Of a stretch of 64,000 bases of DNA, positions 24,416 to 34,198 are shown in pieces. A program made the position numbers and the translations under genes. Within the stretch, counting starts at the first letter, position 1. Every line of letters begins with the position of its first letter. Under the pieces are notes generated by a model. That model was not told the origin of the DNA. It did no database searches and saw only the letters and a list, made by a program, of their open reading frames with translations. Source of the stretch: Pseudomonas sp. RIT-PI-S (GTDB taxonomy: Bacteria; Pseudomonadota; Gammaproteobacteria; Pseudomonadales; Pseudomonadaceae); contig NZ_JANZKJ010000017.1 in assembly GCF_025642975.1 (NCBI RefSeq), positions 42,264 through 106,263 on the forward strand, in the 5' to 3' direction.

Positions 24416-27400
24416 TTAGGGCACCACCGTGACCTCGCTCAAGCCATTGCCCTGCCGCCGCACTTGGATCTGCACCGGTATGCGCTCATGCATCTCTTGC
24501 ACGTGGGAGATCACCGCGACCTTGCGGCCCTGCGCTTGCAGGTTGTCCAGGGCGTCCATGGCCAGTTGCAAGGATTCGGGGTCCAGGCTGCCGAAGCCTT
24601 CGTCGATGAACAGCGATTCGATGCGCAGGCTGCTCGAGGCCATGGAGGCCAAGCCCAGCGCCAGCGCCAGAGATACCAAAAAGGTTTCGCCGCCGCTGAG
24701 GGAATGCACCGAGCGCACTTCGTCACCCATTTCGGTATCCACCACCAGCAGCCCCAAGGCGCTGCCGCCACGCTTGAGTCGGTAGCGGCGCACCAGCTGC
24801 AACAATTGGGCATTGGCGTGGCGGATCAGCAAGTCGAGGTTGTAGGCCTGGGCGATCTTGCGCAGGCGGTCGCCCTCGGCCGAACCGATCAACGCCGACA
24901 GGCGCCCCCAGCGTCGGTGCTCGGCCTGGGCTTGTTCGACCTGGGCGGCCAGCGCCTCGCGGGCTTGCCTGCGGCGGTCGTCTTCGAGCTGGGCGGCGCG
25001 CAGTTCAGCGCACGCCTGCTCCTGCGCTTCGCAACGGCCCTGGGCTGCGATGAGAGCCTCCGCCAGCGCCTCGGCGGTCTGGGTTGGCGCGGTGGCGTCG
25101 GCCCGGTGCGCTTGCAGCCGCTGCTGACGTTCGTGCAACAACACCCGGCCTTGTTCCAGCGCGCTTTCAGCTTCGCGCAGGCGGCTTCGCAGCTGCTCTA
25201 CGGCGTCTTCGGCGATTGCTAGCAGACGTTGCAGGTCAGCGTCACCGAGGGTTGGATGGGCCTGGCGCCACTGCTGCAGGCGAGTGTCCAGCTCGGCCAG
25301 CTCTGCCTCGCTGGCGGTGTGCTGGTCGACTAGCGCTTGCCAGCGGCCGCGGGCCGCGAGCAGTTCATTGCCCGCCTGTTGCAGGGTTTGGGCCGCCGCG
25401 GCCTGGGCCCCGCGGGCTTGCTCCACGGCCTGCTCCAGGCTGGCTTGCCACGCTGCGGCGCTAGGCTGCGAGCCAAGCCGCTCGGCCAGCGTAGCCTGGG
25501 CATCGAGGCGCCGCTGTTGCAGGCCCTGCACGGCGCCGCGCAGGCTTTCCAGCTGGCGCGCCAGGCCCTGCTGCTCAGCCTCGGTCACCTGCACCTGTTG
25601 TTGCCGTTGAGTCTGCGCAAGTTGCTGCGCCTGTTGCTGCTCCAGCAGGCGCAAGCGTTCGGCGAGGGTATGTTCCAGCGCGGCGACTGCCCGCGCCGGT
25701 TCGGCCCGCAGCGCTGCCAGCGTGTGCTCGGGCAGCAGTTCGGCGAAGGCGTCGAGCGCTTCATCGAACCGCTGCTGCTCGCGTTGCAACTGTTCCTGCT
25801 GCTGGGCCAGCGCGCGGTTCGCGGCGTCTGCCACCTGCTGCGTCTCGCGCAGTCGCTGCTGGCTCTGGCCGGCCTGGGTTTGCGCGGCGAGCAGGGCCTT
25901 GAGCTGTTCGTCGTCCGCAGCGATCTGCTGGCGCAAGCGCGCCACGGCGTCGTTCAGCCAGCCCTGTCGCCGGGCGATCGGTTGCGCCAGCAATTCGTCC
26001 TGCCGCGGCAATGCCTGCAGGGCGTCCAGCGCGGCGCTGTGCTGAGCATCCAGCCGTTGCTGTTGCTCGTGCAGCGTTTTTTGTTGGTCCATAAGCGCGC
26101 GAACGTCCGCGCGCAGCTCGGCGAGGCGGTCCGCCAGGGCCTGCACGCGCCCCTGCGCGGCCTGGATGTCGTCCAGGTCCTGGGCCTCGAGGGTGGCCAG
26201 CGCGGCATCATGGCCGCCCGGATGTTCCGCGCTGCCGCACACCGGGCAGGGCGCGCCCGGATGCAAGCCGGCACGCAAGCGCGCCAGGTGCTGGCGCTCC
26301 AGCAGGTTCACCGTGACCTCCAGCGCCTGGCTGGCGGCCTGGTGGTCAGCGCTCGCCGCTTTACCCTCGGCGGTGCGCGCCTGGCGCTGCTCGGCAAGCT
26401 TTTGCTGCTGCGTGCTGAGTTCGGCGAGCCGCTCCTGGGCCTCGGCGCAGCGGCGCCAGCCGCCGTCCAGGGCGTCGAATTGTTCCAGCGCGCGGCGGTT
26501 GTCGGCAATCAGCTCGCTGAGCAAGCGCAGGCGCTCGCCTAGGTCCGCCGACGCGCCAAGCCGCCCTTGCACATCATCGAGCACGGCCTGAGCCGCGGCT
26601 TGCTGCTCGTTGGCGGCGTCGGCCGCTTGGCGCAGGCCGGGCAGCGCCGTTGCCAGCTGGGCTTGGCGGGCGGCCAGCGGCGCCAGCTGTTGCAAGCGTG
26701 GTTGGTAGGCCTGCCAGGCATTGCTCAGGCGCGCCAGCGGAGCGCTGTCTTCCAGCCGCGCTTCGACAGCCTGGAGCAGCTCGCCGCCCTGGCGCTGGGC
26801 CTGCGCCAGGTCAGCGAGCGCCTGTTGGCCGGCTTCATGTTGCCGTTGCGCCTGGGCCAGTTGCGTTTGCAGCGGCGCCAGGTCGTGTTCCAGGTGCTGC
26901 AGCGTGGCCTGTTGGTCGAAGGCTTCGCGCAAGGCGGGCGCGGCGGCTGCCTGCGCGCCTGTGACGGTCAGCAGGCCCGCTTCGGCGGCTTGCACCTGCC
27001 CCTGGGCATGCTCGACGGCACGCTCGGTGGCCTGCACCTGGTCGGCGGCTTCATCCCGGGCCGGCCCGAGGGTGTGCAGTTGCCCGCGCAAGCGCGCCTG
27101 GCGCTCCAGCAGCGCACGCTGCGGGGCCAGCGCGTCGAGGTGGATGAGGTCTTGCCGTTGGCCTTCGAGTTGCCGCCACTGCGCTTCGGCCTGGCCGAGG
27201 GCGTGGGCGGCCGTTTGCTGTTCGGCGTTCAGGCGCTGCTCGTCGAGCAGGTGCTGGTGCTGGGTTTCAACTTCGCGCCGCTGCTGCTGGGCTGCCAGCA
27301 AGCCTTGGCGGGCCTGGTCCAGGCGGCTGTCCAGGGCGATGCGGGCATCGGCATCGAGCGCGGCGCTGGCGCCTTCCTGGGCCTGTAACGCTTCCAGCTG

Positions 27401-28039
27401 CTGGCGTGCGCTGCGCGCCTTGTCGTAGGCGCGGCGGCCGAGGCGGCTATACAGCGCGGTATCGGTGAGCTTTTCCAGTAATTCGCTGCGTTCGTTGTCG
27501 TCGGCCTTGAGGAACGCGCTGAACTCACTCTGGGCCAGCAGCACAGCGCGGGTGAATTGCTCGAAGTTCAGCCCCAGGCGAGCTTCGAGCAGTGGCCGGT
27601 ACTCTCCTTTTTGTGTCGCCAGCAGGCGATCGCTGTCCAGGTCCAGCAGCGTTTGCCGGCTGGGTTGCAGCTTGCCGCCGGCCTTGTCGCGGGCGCGGTT
27701 GGCCTCCCAGCGGGCGCGGTAGCGCACCTCGTCCACGCCGATGAAATCCACCTCGGCAAAGCCCGCGCCCGCGCCGCGGCGCAACAGGTTGCGCGGGTCG
27801 CCGGTGGCGATTTCACCCTCGGCATCGGGCACCTTGGCGTCGCGGCCGGTATCGCCCAACCGTGGCACCGCGCCGAACAGCGCCAGGCACAGGGCATCGA
27901 GCAGGGTGCTCTTGCCCGCGCCGGTGGGGCCGGTGATCGCAAAGAGCCCGGCGCTGGCCAGGGGCTCGGCGGTAAAGTCCAGGGCCACCGGGCCGGCCAG
28001 CGAGGCCAGGTTCTTCAGGCGGATGGCGAGGATTTTCAT
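24416..28039 (-). CDS. sbcC: Exonuclease SbcCD, ATPase subunit SbcC
   Basis: A 1207-residue Rad50-type SMC-like ATPase that works with SbcD to cut hairpins and blocked DNA ends during recombination and replication repair. The Walker A motif GPTGAGKST is at residues 37-45. Two long coiled-coil arms flank the zinc hook CPVC (C598, C601). The ABC signature LSGGE is at about 1114-1118 and Walker B LFIDEG at about 1143-1148. Its ATG overlaps the sbcD stop by 4 bases. It closes a run of eight reverse-strand genes. Confidence 0.96.
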   Translation of the reverse strand: MKILAIRLKNLASLAGPVALDFTAEPLASAGLFAITGPTGAGKSTLLDALCLALFGAVPRLGDTGRDAKVPDAEGEIATGDPRNLLRRGAGAGFAEVDFIGVDEVRYRARWEANRARDKAGGKLQPSRQTLLDLDSDRLLATQKGEYRPLLEARLGLNFEQFTRAVLLAQSEFSAFLKADDNERSELLEKLTDTALYSRLGRRAYDKARSARQQLEALQAQEGASAALDADARIALDSRLDQARQGLLAAQQQRREVETQHQHLLDEQRLNAEQQTAAHALGQAEAQWRQLEGQRQDLIHLDALAPQRALLERQARLRGQLHTLGPARDEAADQVQATERAVEHAQGQVQAAEAGLLTVTGAQAAAAPALREAFDQQATLQHLEHDLAPLQTQLAQAQRQHEAGQQALADLAQAQRQGGELLQAVEARLEDSAPLARLSNAWQAYQPRLQQLAPLAARQAQLATALPGLRQAADAANEQQAAAQAVLDDVQGRLGASADLGERLRLLSELIADNRRALEQFDALDGGWRRCAEAQERLAELSTQQQKLAEQRQARTAEGKAASADHQAASQALEVTVNLLERQHLARLRAGLHPGAPCPVCGSAEHPGGHDAALATLEAQDLDDIQAAQGRVQALADRLAELRADVRALMDQQKTLHEQQQRLDAQHSAALDALQALPRQDELLAQPIARRQGWLNDAVARLRQQIAADDEQLKALLAAQTQAGQSQQRLRETQQVADAANRALAQQQEQLQREQQRFDEALDAFAELLPEHTLAALRAEPARAVAALEHTLAERLRLLEQQQAQQLAQTQRQQQVQVTEAEQQGLARQLESLRGAVQGLQQRRLDAQATLAERLGSQPSAAAWQASLEQAVEQARGAQAAAAQTLQQAGNELLAARGRWQALVDQHTASEAELAELDTRLQQWRQAHPTLGDADLQRLLAIAEDAVEQLRSRLREAESALEQGRVLLHERQQRLQAHRADATAPTQTAEALAEALIAAQGRCEAQEQACAELRAAQLEDDRRRQAREALAAQVEQAQAEHRRWGRLSALIGSAEGDRLRKIAQAYNLDLLIRHANAQLLQLVRRYRLKRGGSALGLLVVDTEMGDEVRSVHSLSGGETFLVSLALALGLASMASSSLRIESLFIDEGFGSLDPESLQLAMDALDNLQAQGRKVAVISHVQEMHERIPVQIQVRRQGNGLSEVTVVP

Positions 28040-29268
28040 GGCTGTGGCTCCAGCTGCTCTTCCTGCAACAGCAGCAGAAAGTCGTTCAGGGTGGCATCGT
28101 CCACAGCGTTGCCGTATTGCTCTTCCCAGGCGCGGCTGAACACCTGTTCGGGGCTCAGTTGCTCGAGCTGTTCCAAGGCCACGGCATCCTGGCGCAGCCC
28201 GCTGCCGTGGTATTCCACGGCAATACGCACCAACCGCGCGGCCTTGCCGGCCAAGGCCGCTTCAACCTGGGTGCGCAGCTCAGGCTGCGGCTCGTCGAGA
28301 ATCACCCGCACTTCCAGCCAGGGGTGCTGCACCACGCCAGCGAGCAGGTCTGGCGCAGGGAGCGCGGCCAGGCGAGCCAGCACGTCGTCCAGCCGGGCCG
28401 GGCCTACGCGCAGCAGGTCTACCGCGCGCGGTACGCGGTGAGCCTGCACCTGCTGCAGCTGTTCGCCGATGAAGTCCACTTGCAGCACCTGGTGGGGGTA
28501 GTCCACTTCGGAAAACGACAGCGGGATAGGCGAGCCGCTATAGCGCAGGCGTTGCTCGCCGTTGACCTGCTGCGGCTTATGCAAGTGCCCCAGCGCCACG
28601 TAGCCGACGCTGTCATCGAACAGGCTGGCGGGCAGCGCCTCGGCGGTGCCGATCACCAGGCTGCGTTCGGAGTCCAGCGATACCGCGCCGCCGGCCATGT
28701 GCGCGTGGCTGATGGCAATCAGCGGTTGGCCCGGCTGACGGCGTGCGTTGGCCGCCGCGATCAACCGCTGGTGCACCTGCGCGATGCCGCCGAGGTAGTC
28801 CTCGCCCAGGTGTGGGCCGGTGACCTCGGCAGGGCGCAGGAACGGCAGCGCCAGGCACCAGGCGACGGTGGCGCCGTGGCCGTCGGTGAGCGGGATCAGC
28901 AAGCGGTCGCAGTCGAGCTGGCCGTCGTCGAGCCATAACACCCGGCCCAAGGCGTGGGTGCGCAGCCGGCGCATGAGCGGCGCGGGCAGTTCGATGCGCG
29001 AGCCGGAGTCATGGTTGCCGGCGATCATCACGATGGTCAGTGACGGCAAGGCTTCATGGGCATTGACGATAAAGTCGTAGAGCCGTTCCTGCGCTTTGAG
29101 CGGCGGGTTCACGGTGTCGAAGATGTCGCCGGCGATCAGCAGGGCATCGGGCAACAGCGTGGTGATGCGCGCCAGCAGCCAGGCGAGGAAGGCCTGGTGT
29201 TCGTGGTCGCGGTCCTGGCCGTGCAGGCTTTGGCCCAAGTGCCAGTCAGAGGTGTGCAGCAAGCGCAT
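28036..29268 (-). CDS. sbcD: Exonuclease SbcCD, nuclease subunit SbcD
   Basis: A 410-residue Mre11-type nuclease. The N-terminal phosphoesterase motifs are HTSDWHLGQ (D8, H10), LIAGDIFDTVNPP and MIAGNHDSGSR, with later AISHAHMAG and GHLHKPQ histidines, giving the two-metal site. The C-terminal part caps the active site and binds SbcC. It starts 14 bases after the batD stop, so it is probably transcribed from the bat operon promoter. Confidence 0.96.
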   Translation of the reverse strand: MRLLHTSDWHLGQSLHGQDRDHEHQAFLAWLLARITTLLPDALLIAGDIFDTVNPPLKAQERLYDFIVNAHEALPSLTIVMIAGNHDSGSRIELPAPLMRRLRTHALGRVLWLDDGQLDCDRLLIPLTDGHGATVAWCLALPFLRPAEVTGPHLGEDYLGGIAQVHQRLIAAANARRQPGQPLIAISHAHMAGGAVSLDSERSLVIGTAEALPASLFDDSVGYVALGHLHKPQQVNGEQRLRYSGSPIPLSFSEVDYPHQVLQVDFIGEQLQQVQAHRVPRAVDLLRVGPARLDDVLARLAALPAPDLLAGVVQHPWLEVRVILDEPQPELRTQVEAALAGKAARLVRIAVEYHGSGLRQDAVALEQLEQLSPEQVFSRAWEEQYGNAVDDATLNDFLLLLQEEQLEPQP

Positions 29269-29282
29269 GGCGGGTCTCGAAA

Positions 29283-30896
29283 CTATTTAGGGTAAAGCGG
29301 CGGCAGGTTTTCTTCCGCCCCTGGAGCCGGTCGGGCGATGGTCGGGATGCCGCTGACTACGCTCCACAGTCCACTGCCTTGCCAGTAACGGCCCGCTTCG
29401 CTATAGAGCGCGCCGTTCAGGCCGTCGAGGGCATCGGACAGCGCCGGGTAGCGTGCCGCCAATTGCGCGAGGGTCTCCGACTGCTGCCGGGCCCAGGCGT
29501 CCAGGGCCTGGCGGGAAGCTTGCGGGTCGTTGTTCTGGCAGGCGCGCTTAAGGTCGTCGAGCAGGCTGCGTGGGCTCGGCCCGGTGGCGGCGAGCCGCGC
29601 CACCGCTGGCTGCGACCGCGCCCGCCACCACAGCCCGAAGCCCAGCAGGGTAGTGCACAGCAGCAGCACGGTCGATAGTTGCCATGGCCACAACGGGCGG
29701 GGCCGGGGCGCCACTGCGGCGGGCCCGTTGTCCACGGGTGCCGCCGGCCGTTCAGCGGCTTGCAACGTGCGCGCCGGCAGGCTAGTGCGCTCCAGATGGT
29801 CTTCGCGGGTGTTCCACCACACCACTTCCACCGCCGGCAGTTCGGTGCTGCCGGCGCGCATCGGGACCAACGCCTCACGCTCCTGGCGGCTGCCGACCAG
29901 GCCACGCTCGGTGCTCTGGTCGTTCAACTGCGCCTGGTCGGGGTAGCGGCGCACGCCGCTGAGTTCGGCCTGGGGCAGGGGTGGCAGCTGCGCGCTGGAC
30001 AACCCCTCGGCCTTGAGGGTGAGGGTGCGGGTAAGCGAATCACCCTCGCGCGCGTCTTCCGGGGGCGGGTTCCAGCTTTCGCTGAGGGTCAGGCTACGCG
30101 CCGGCAGCCAGGTAGCGTCGGCCGGGTACAGCGCTGGCCGGCCGAGCACCCGCACCGTCATGCGTGCCGAACTCACCCGCACTTGCGGCCCTGGGCGTGG
30201 CTTGCCGGTGTCGTCGGCATTGACCGTGGTCGCGGTGAACAGCAGTGCCGGGATGGTGAGGTCACCGCTGCGCTGCGGGTAGAGCGCGTAACGGGTTTCG
30301 ATCACGCCATGGCGCAAGCCGTTGATCACCTTCTCGTAAGTGCGCCGGTTACCTAGCGGCGCCACCCGCGCATCGGCTACGTCCGGGGGGGCGAAGCTGC
30401 TGTCGTCATACAGCGCCACCGAATGGTAGACGCGCAGGGTCAGGATCAGCTGCGCCTGCACGTATACCTGGTTCTGATCCAGGGTGGCCTCGATGAACAC
30501 CGGTGCCTGGGTAGCCGCCACTGGCGCATCGGCGTCGAGCACCTGCAGCACGATGGGCTGGCTGTGCAGTTCGCCCAGGCTCAGGCTGGGCAAGGTGAGG
30601 GTGCCGCTTTCCCGGGGCACCAGGGTGATGATCCAGCGCGTGCTCGGCCCGTGATCGTCGGCCAGGCTGGCCAGTTCGTTCACCTGGCGGGTATCGCCAA
30701 CCTCGAATTGCGCTTGCAGCGGTGAGGTGTCCGGCTTGCCGAACAGGGTCACGTCGTTGGTCTGCAACGTCAGCTCGAAGGTTTCGCCCACTGCCAGGCG
30801 CGTGCGGTCGACGCTGGCCAGCAGCACCGCCGCGGTCGCCGAAACCGGCAACAGGGCGATCAAGCCGCAGAGTAAAAGGGCACAGAGCCGACTCAT
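29283..30896 (-). CDS. batD: BatD-like protein (DUF11-/oxygen-tolerance type)
   Basis: A 537-residue envelope protein with signal peptide (MSRLCALLLCGLIALLPVSATA), several periplasmic beta-sandwich domains and one membrane span at about residues 403-424, followed by a cytoplasmic tail. The domain starting LASVDRTRLAVGETFELTLQTND is characteristic of the BatD family, encoded with MoxR ATPases and VWA proteins and linked to aerotolerance and envelope stress in other bacteria. Its start overlaps the batB/C stop by 4 bases. Confidence 0.88.
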   Translation of the reverse strand: MSRLCALLLCGLIALLPVSATAAVLLASVDRTRLAVGETFELTLQTNDVTLFGKPDTSPLQAQFEVGDTRQVNELASLADDHGPSTRWIITLVPRESGTLTLPSLSLGELHSQPIVLQVLDADAPVAATQAPVFIEATLDQNQVYVQAQLILTLRVYHSVALYDDSSFAPPDVADARVAPLGNRRTYEKVINGLRHGVIETRYALYPQRSGDLTIPALLFTATTVNADDTGKPRPGPQVRVSSARMTVRVLGRPALYPADATWLPARSLTLSESWNPPPEDAREGDSLTRTLTLKAEGLSSAQLPPLPQAELSGVRRYPDQAQLNDQSTERGLVGSRQEREALVPMRAGSTELPAVEVVWWNTREDHLERTSLPARTLQAAERPAAPVDNGPAAVAPRPRPLWPWQLSTVLLLCTTLLGFGLWWRARSQPAVARLAATGPSPRSLLDDLKRACQNNDPQASRQALDAWARQQSETLAQLAARYPALSDALDGLNGALYSEAGRYWQGSGLWSVVSGIPTIARPAPGAEENLPPLYPK

Positions 30897-32635
30897 GGAT
30901 GTTGTTCCTGCCGTTGTTGCTGTTCATACCAGAATTTACGCCGCAGCAATTCTGACGGATCGTCGGGGATCTGTCGCAGCCATTGCTCCAATGACTCCCG
31001 GGCTTCGTCGTCCGGCGCCTCGCTGGCGCTGGCGACCTTGGCGGGGCTGGCTGCGCCGGGGGCACCTTCAGCGTTCGCGCCGGCATTGCCGCTGGCCGTG
31101 GCGGCGGAAACCGCAGGTGGGGTGGCCGACGGCGGCGCAGCGGCGGCCGCAGCCGTGCCTTGCTCACCGCCAGCGCCTTCGCCGGCACTGCCACCCTGGG
31201 CCGATGCGGGTGCCGCGTTGGCGGACCCCTCAGCCGGGTTGGCGGGATTGGGCTCGGCTTTGCCAGCATCGAGCAGCTTTTGCACCAACGCCCGGTTGTC
31301 GCTGGCGGCGCGCAGCCCGGGTTCGCGCTCCAGCGCCTGCTCATACGCCTGCAGCGCGGCTTCGAGCTGGCCGTTCTGCGCCAGTGCGTTGCCGCGGTTG
31401 TAGTGGTCGGCGGCGCTGTCGCCTTCGGCAAAGCATTGGGCGGCTTCGGCATATCGGCCGGCCCGGTAGAAGGCGATGCCCTGCCAGCGGTAATCGATGA
31501 AGCGCTGGGCGGCTTGCGCCGGCTTACCCTCGGTGAGCAGATGCGCACCTTGTTGGTCTGGCCGCCACCAGAGGTCGGCCAGGCCGTAGGCATACACCGG
31601 GCGTGGCGCCATGGCCATGCCGAGCAGCAACGGCAGGCACAGCAGCCAACCCCGACGGCCAGCGAGGGCGGCCAACGCCAGCAGTGGCAACAGCAGCCAA
31701 TAGCCTTGGTCGGCCCAGCGGTCGAGCGGGCGCGGTGGGGTCTCGTCGCCTGCCATGGGCGTGTGGGCGGTGTCCAGCAGGCCCAGCGCGCGCAGGTCGT
31801 GGTTGTCCAGGCGGGCGCTTTCGTAGCGGCCATGGGCCCGGGCGGCGGTCGCGGCCAGGGCGGTCGCATCCAGGCGCAACACTGCGATGGCGCCGTCTGG
31901 CCCTTTGAGCAGCTCGCCGTTTTCCAGGGTGACCGGCCCGCCTTCGGCGCTGCCCACGCCCAGCACCAGCAACGGCGGGGAGTGCCGGCCCAGCCAATGG
32001 TCGATGCCTTCGCGCTCGAGGTCGCTGAGGCCCGGGGCGATCAGCAGCAACCTGCCCGGCCCTTGGCCGGCCTGAGCGAGCAGGTCCAGCGCTTGATGCA
32101 CGGCAAGGTCCGCGCGCTGCCCAGGCTCGGGCATCAGTGAGGGTTTAAGGGCTTCGAGCAGGTTGCGGCTCGTGGCCTCGTCATCCGATAGCGGGACCAG
32201 GGTATGCGCGCTGCCGGCGTAGACCACGATGGCGGTCTGCGCATCGGCGCGGTGCTGCAGCAGGTCGAGGATCTTGCGCCGCGCCTGGCCGAGGCGGTCG
32301 GGTGATGCGTCCTTGGCGAGCATGTCCGGGGTGAGGGCCAGGATGATCACCAACGGGTCGTCCGGACGCTGGGCGATCTGTTGCTCGCGCTGCCAGCCGG
32401 GGCCGACCAGCGCCAGCCCGGCTAGCAGCGCGGCGAGCCCGAGCAGCACCCGCGGCCAGCGTTCGGCGCGGGCTTGGCTGCCGCGCAGCAGCGTCGCGTG
32501 GAAGGCGCTCGGCAGCAATGCCTGCCAGCGCCCACTGCGGCGGCGACGCAGCCATAACGCCCAGCACAGCCAGGCGAGCAGCGGCCAGGCGAAGAACCAG
32601 CCAAGGCGTGCCCAATGCGGCCAGAACGCGCTCAT
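30893..32635 (-). CDS. BatB/BatC-type VWA-TPR fusion protein
   Basis: A 580-residue membrane protein combining a BatB-like von Willebrand A domain (about 90-310, flanked by membrane spans at 10-30, 60-80 and about 310-350) and a BatC-like TPR segment (about 360-445, AAQRFIDYRWQGIAFYRAGRYAEAAQCF...). A long Ala/Gly/Ser/Pro linker follows before a conserved basic end. The metal-ion-dependent adhesion motif DxSxS is replaced by A100-L-T-P-D104, so metal binding is doubtful. It overlaps both neighbours by 4 bases. Confidence 0.85.
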   Translation of the reverse strand: MSAFWPHWARLGWFFAWPLLAWLCWALWLRRRRSGRWQALLPSAFHATLLRGSQARAERWPRVLLGLAALLAGLALVGPGWQREQQIAQRPDDPLVIILALTPDMLAKDASPDRLGQARRKILDLLQHRADAQTAIVVYAGSAHTLVPLSDDEATSRNLLEALKPSLMPEPGQRADLAVHQALDLLAQAGQGPGRLLLIAPGLSDLEREGIDHWLGRHSPPLLVLGVGSAEGGPVTLENGELLKGPDGAIAVLRLDATALAATAARAHGRYESARLDNHDLRALGLLDTAHTPMAGDETPPRPLDRWADQGYWLLLPLLALAALAGRRGWLLCLPLLLGMAMAPRPVYAYGLADLWWRPDQQGAHLLTEGKPAQAAQRFIDYRWQGIAFYRAGRYAEAAQCFAEGDSAADHYNRGNALAQNGQLEAALQAYEQALEREPGLRAASDNRALVQKLLDAGKAEPNPANPAEGSANAAPASAQGGSAGEGAGGEQGTAAAAAAPPSATPPAVSAATASGNAGANAEGAPGAASPAKVASASEAPDDEARESLEQWLRQIPDDPSELLRRKFWYEQQQRQEQHP

Positions 32636-33690
32636 CGCCGCCGCCTCAGCCGGGCCAGGTGCCCGCGCAGCGCCGGGGCTGGGCGCGCCCAGCCGAAGCG
32701 GCGGCCCGGTGGCAACAGGCGTTGCCCGGCCAGGATCGCTACCCAGATCACCGCCGCCGCCAGCGGCCAGTGGTAGAGCTCCTCCACTGGGCGAACCCGG
32801 GTCGGTTGCTGGTTCACCGGCTCCAGGCGGTCCAGCGCCTCACCGATGCCTTGCAGGTCTTGGCCGTCGCGGGCACGGAAGTACTCCCCGGCCGTGGCGC
32901 TGGCAATGGCTTGCAAGGCGGTTTCGTCCAGGTCGCTGCCAGCGTTGAGGCCTAGTGCCGCGTTCGGCGCGGCTCCGGCCGCTTGCGGGTCGGCGCCGAT
33001 GCCGATGGTATGGATGCGCACCTGCTCGGCGGCGGCCAGGCGCGCCGCGGTCAGTGGCTGGATCTGCCCGCCGTTGTTGGCGCCGTCGGTGACCAGGATC
33101 AGCACCCGGCTTTCGGCCGGGCGCAGGCGCAGGCGCTTCACCGCCAGGCCGATGGCGTCGCCGATGGCGGTGGTTTGCCCGGCGATGCCCACCTGGGCGT
33201 CGTCCAGCCAAGCGCGCACGGTGTGGCGGTCGAAGGTCAGTGGCGCCTGCACGTAAGCGCGGCTGCCGAAGAGAATCAGCCCCACCCGGTCACCCTGGCG
33301 GTTCTCCAGGAAATCCCCGAGCAGGTGCTTGACCAGCGCCAGGCGGCTGACGTTTTCGCCTTGCCATTGCATGTCGGGGTAATCCATCGAGCCGGACACG
33401 TCGACCGCCACCAGCAGATCGCGGCCGCTGGCCGGCAGCGGCAGGGGCGGCCCCAGCCATTGCGGCCTGGCACAGGCGACCAGCAGCAGCAGCCACACCC
33501 CGGCGTAGGGCAGTTGCTGGCGCCAGCCGGGCAGGCCGCCACTGGTGCGGCGGTGGCTGAGGGTGGCCAGTTCTTCGAGAAACCCCACCTGCAGCACCTG
33601 CTCGCCGCTGTTGGCCGGCGGCAGCAGGCGACGGGCGACCCACGGCAACGGTAGCAGCAGGAAGATCAGCGGCCAGGCGAACTCAAACAT
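32632..33690 (-). CDS. BatA-like VWA domain protein
   Basis: A 352-residue inner-membrane protein with N-terminal spans at about 5-20 and 60-75, a VWA domain and a C-terminal span. The MIDAS motif is intact: DVSGS at 97-101, with T in GQTTAIGDAI and D in LVTDGANNGG as the other expected ligands. This is the canonical BatA organisation. Its start overlaps the DUF4381 gene by 8 bases and its stop overlaps the BatB/C gene by 4, so stoichiometric co-expression is likely. Confidence 0.9.
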   Translation of the reverse strand: MFEFAWPLIFLLLPLPWVARRLLPPANSGEQVLQVGFLEELATLSHRRTSGGLPGWRQQLPYAGVWLLLLVACARPQWLGPPLPLPASGRDLLVAVDVSGSMDYPDMQWQGENVSRLALVKHLLGDFLENRQGDRVGLILFGSRAYVQAPLTFDRHTVRAWLDDAQVGIAGQTTAIGDAIGLAVKRLRLRPAESRVLILVTDGANNGGQIQPLTAARLAAAEQVRIHTIGIGADPQAAGAAPNAALGLNAGSDLDETALQAIASATAGEYFRARDGQDLQGIGEALDRLEPVNQQPTRVRPVEELYHWPLAAAVIWVAILAGQRLLPPGRRFGWARPAPALRGHLARLRRRR

Positions 33691-34198
33691 GTTTGCGAAT
33701 CCAGGTGTCCACGGCCTGATAGAGCCCGTTGATGGCTTTGTCGTCCAGCTTGCACTCGGGGCGGTAAACGCCTTCCACCAGGATCATCCACCGGGTCAGG
33801 CCCGCTGCCGGGCAGCGGTTGTCCAGAAACGCCAACCACTTGCGGCCGTTGAGGGTATGGCTGTTGGCCCCGGGGTAATGGTTGCGGCACAGGCGTTTGA
33901 GCAGCGCGTTGAGCTGTTGCAACCAGGCGCCGGCGGGTGCGCCATCGTAAGGGCGCGGCAGTAACGCCAGCTCGGCGAGGGCCTCCAGCCGGGCGGGGTC
34001 TACCGCGGGCTCGCTGCTTTCGGGCACTACCGCTACGGCTGGCGGCGCTGTCGGCGCTGGCCGCCGTCGCCAGGCCCACAGCGCGGCGGCAACGGCGATC
34101 AGCAGCAGTAACGCCAGGCCCCACCAGCCAGGGGCTGGCGGCCAGGCGCTGACAGGGGCCGGCTCGATCAGCGGCAGCAAGCCAGGCAAGGGGTTCAT
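33683..34198 (-). CDS. DUF4381 domain protein
   Basis: A 171-residue protein with one membrane span at about residues 25-43 and a cytoplasmic helical domain containing WLQQLNALLKRLCRNHYPG and LNGRKWLAFLDNRC. These match DUF4381, which is regularly encoded between DUF58 and BatA genes. No enzymatic function is known; a scaffold within the membrane complex is likely. It overlaps the DUF58 gene by 4 bases. Confidence 0.88.
   Translation of the reverse strand: MNPLPGLLPLIEPAPVSAWPPAPGWWGLALLLLIAVAAALWAWRRRPAPTAPPAVAVVPESSEPAVDPARLEALAELALLPRPYDGAPAGAWLQQLNALLKRLCRNHYPGANSHTLNGRKWLAFLDNRCPAAGLTRWMILVEGVYRPECKLDDKAINGLYQAVDTWIRKHV

Noticed and set aside
25337..26542. 401-codon forward frame inside sbcC
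   Set aside because: Composed almost only of Leu, Arg, Gln and Gly; it mirrors the coiled-coil codons of sbcC on the other strand.
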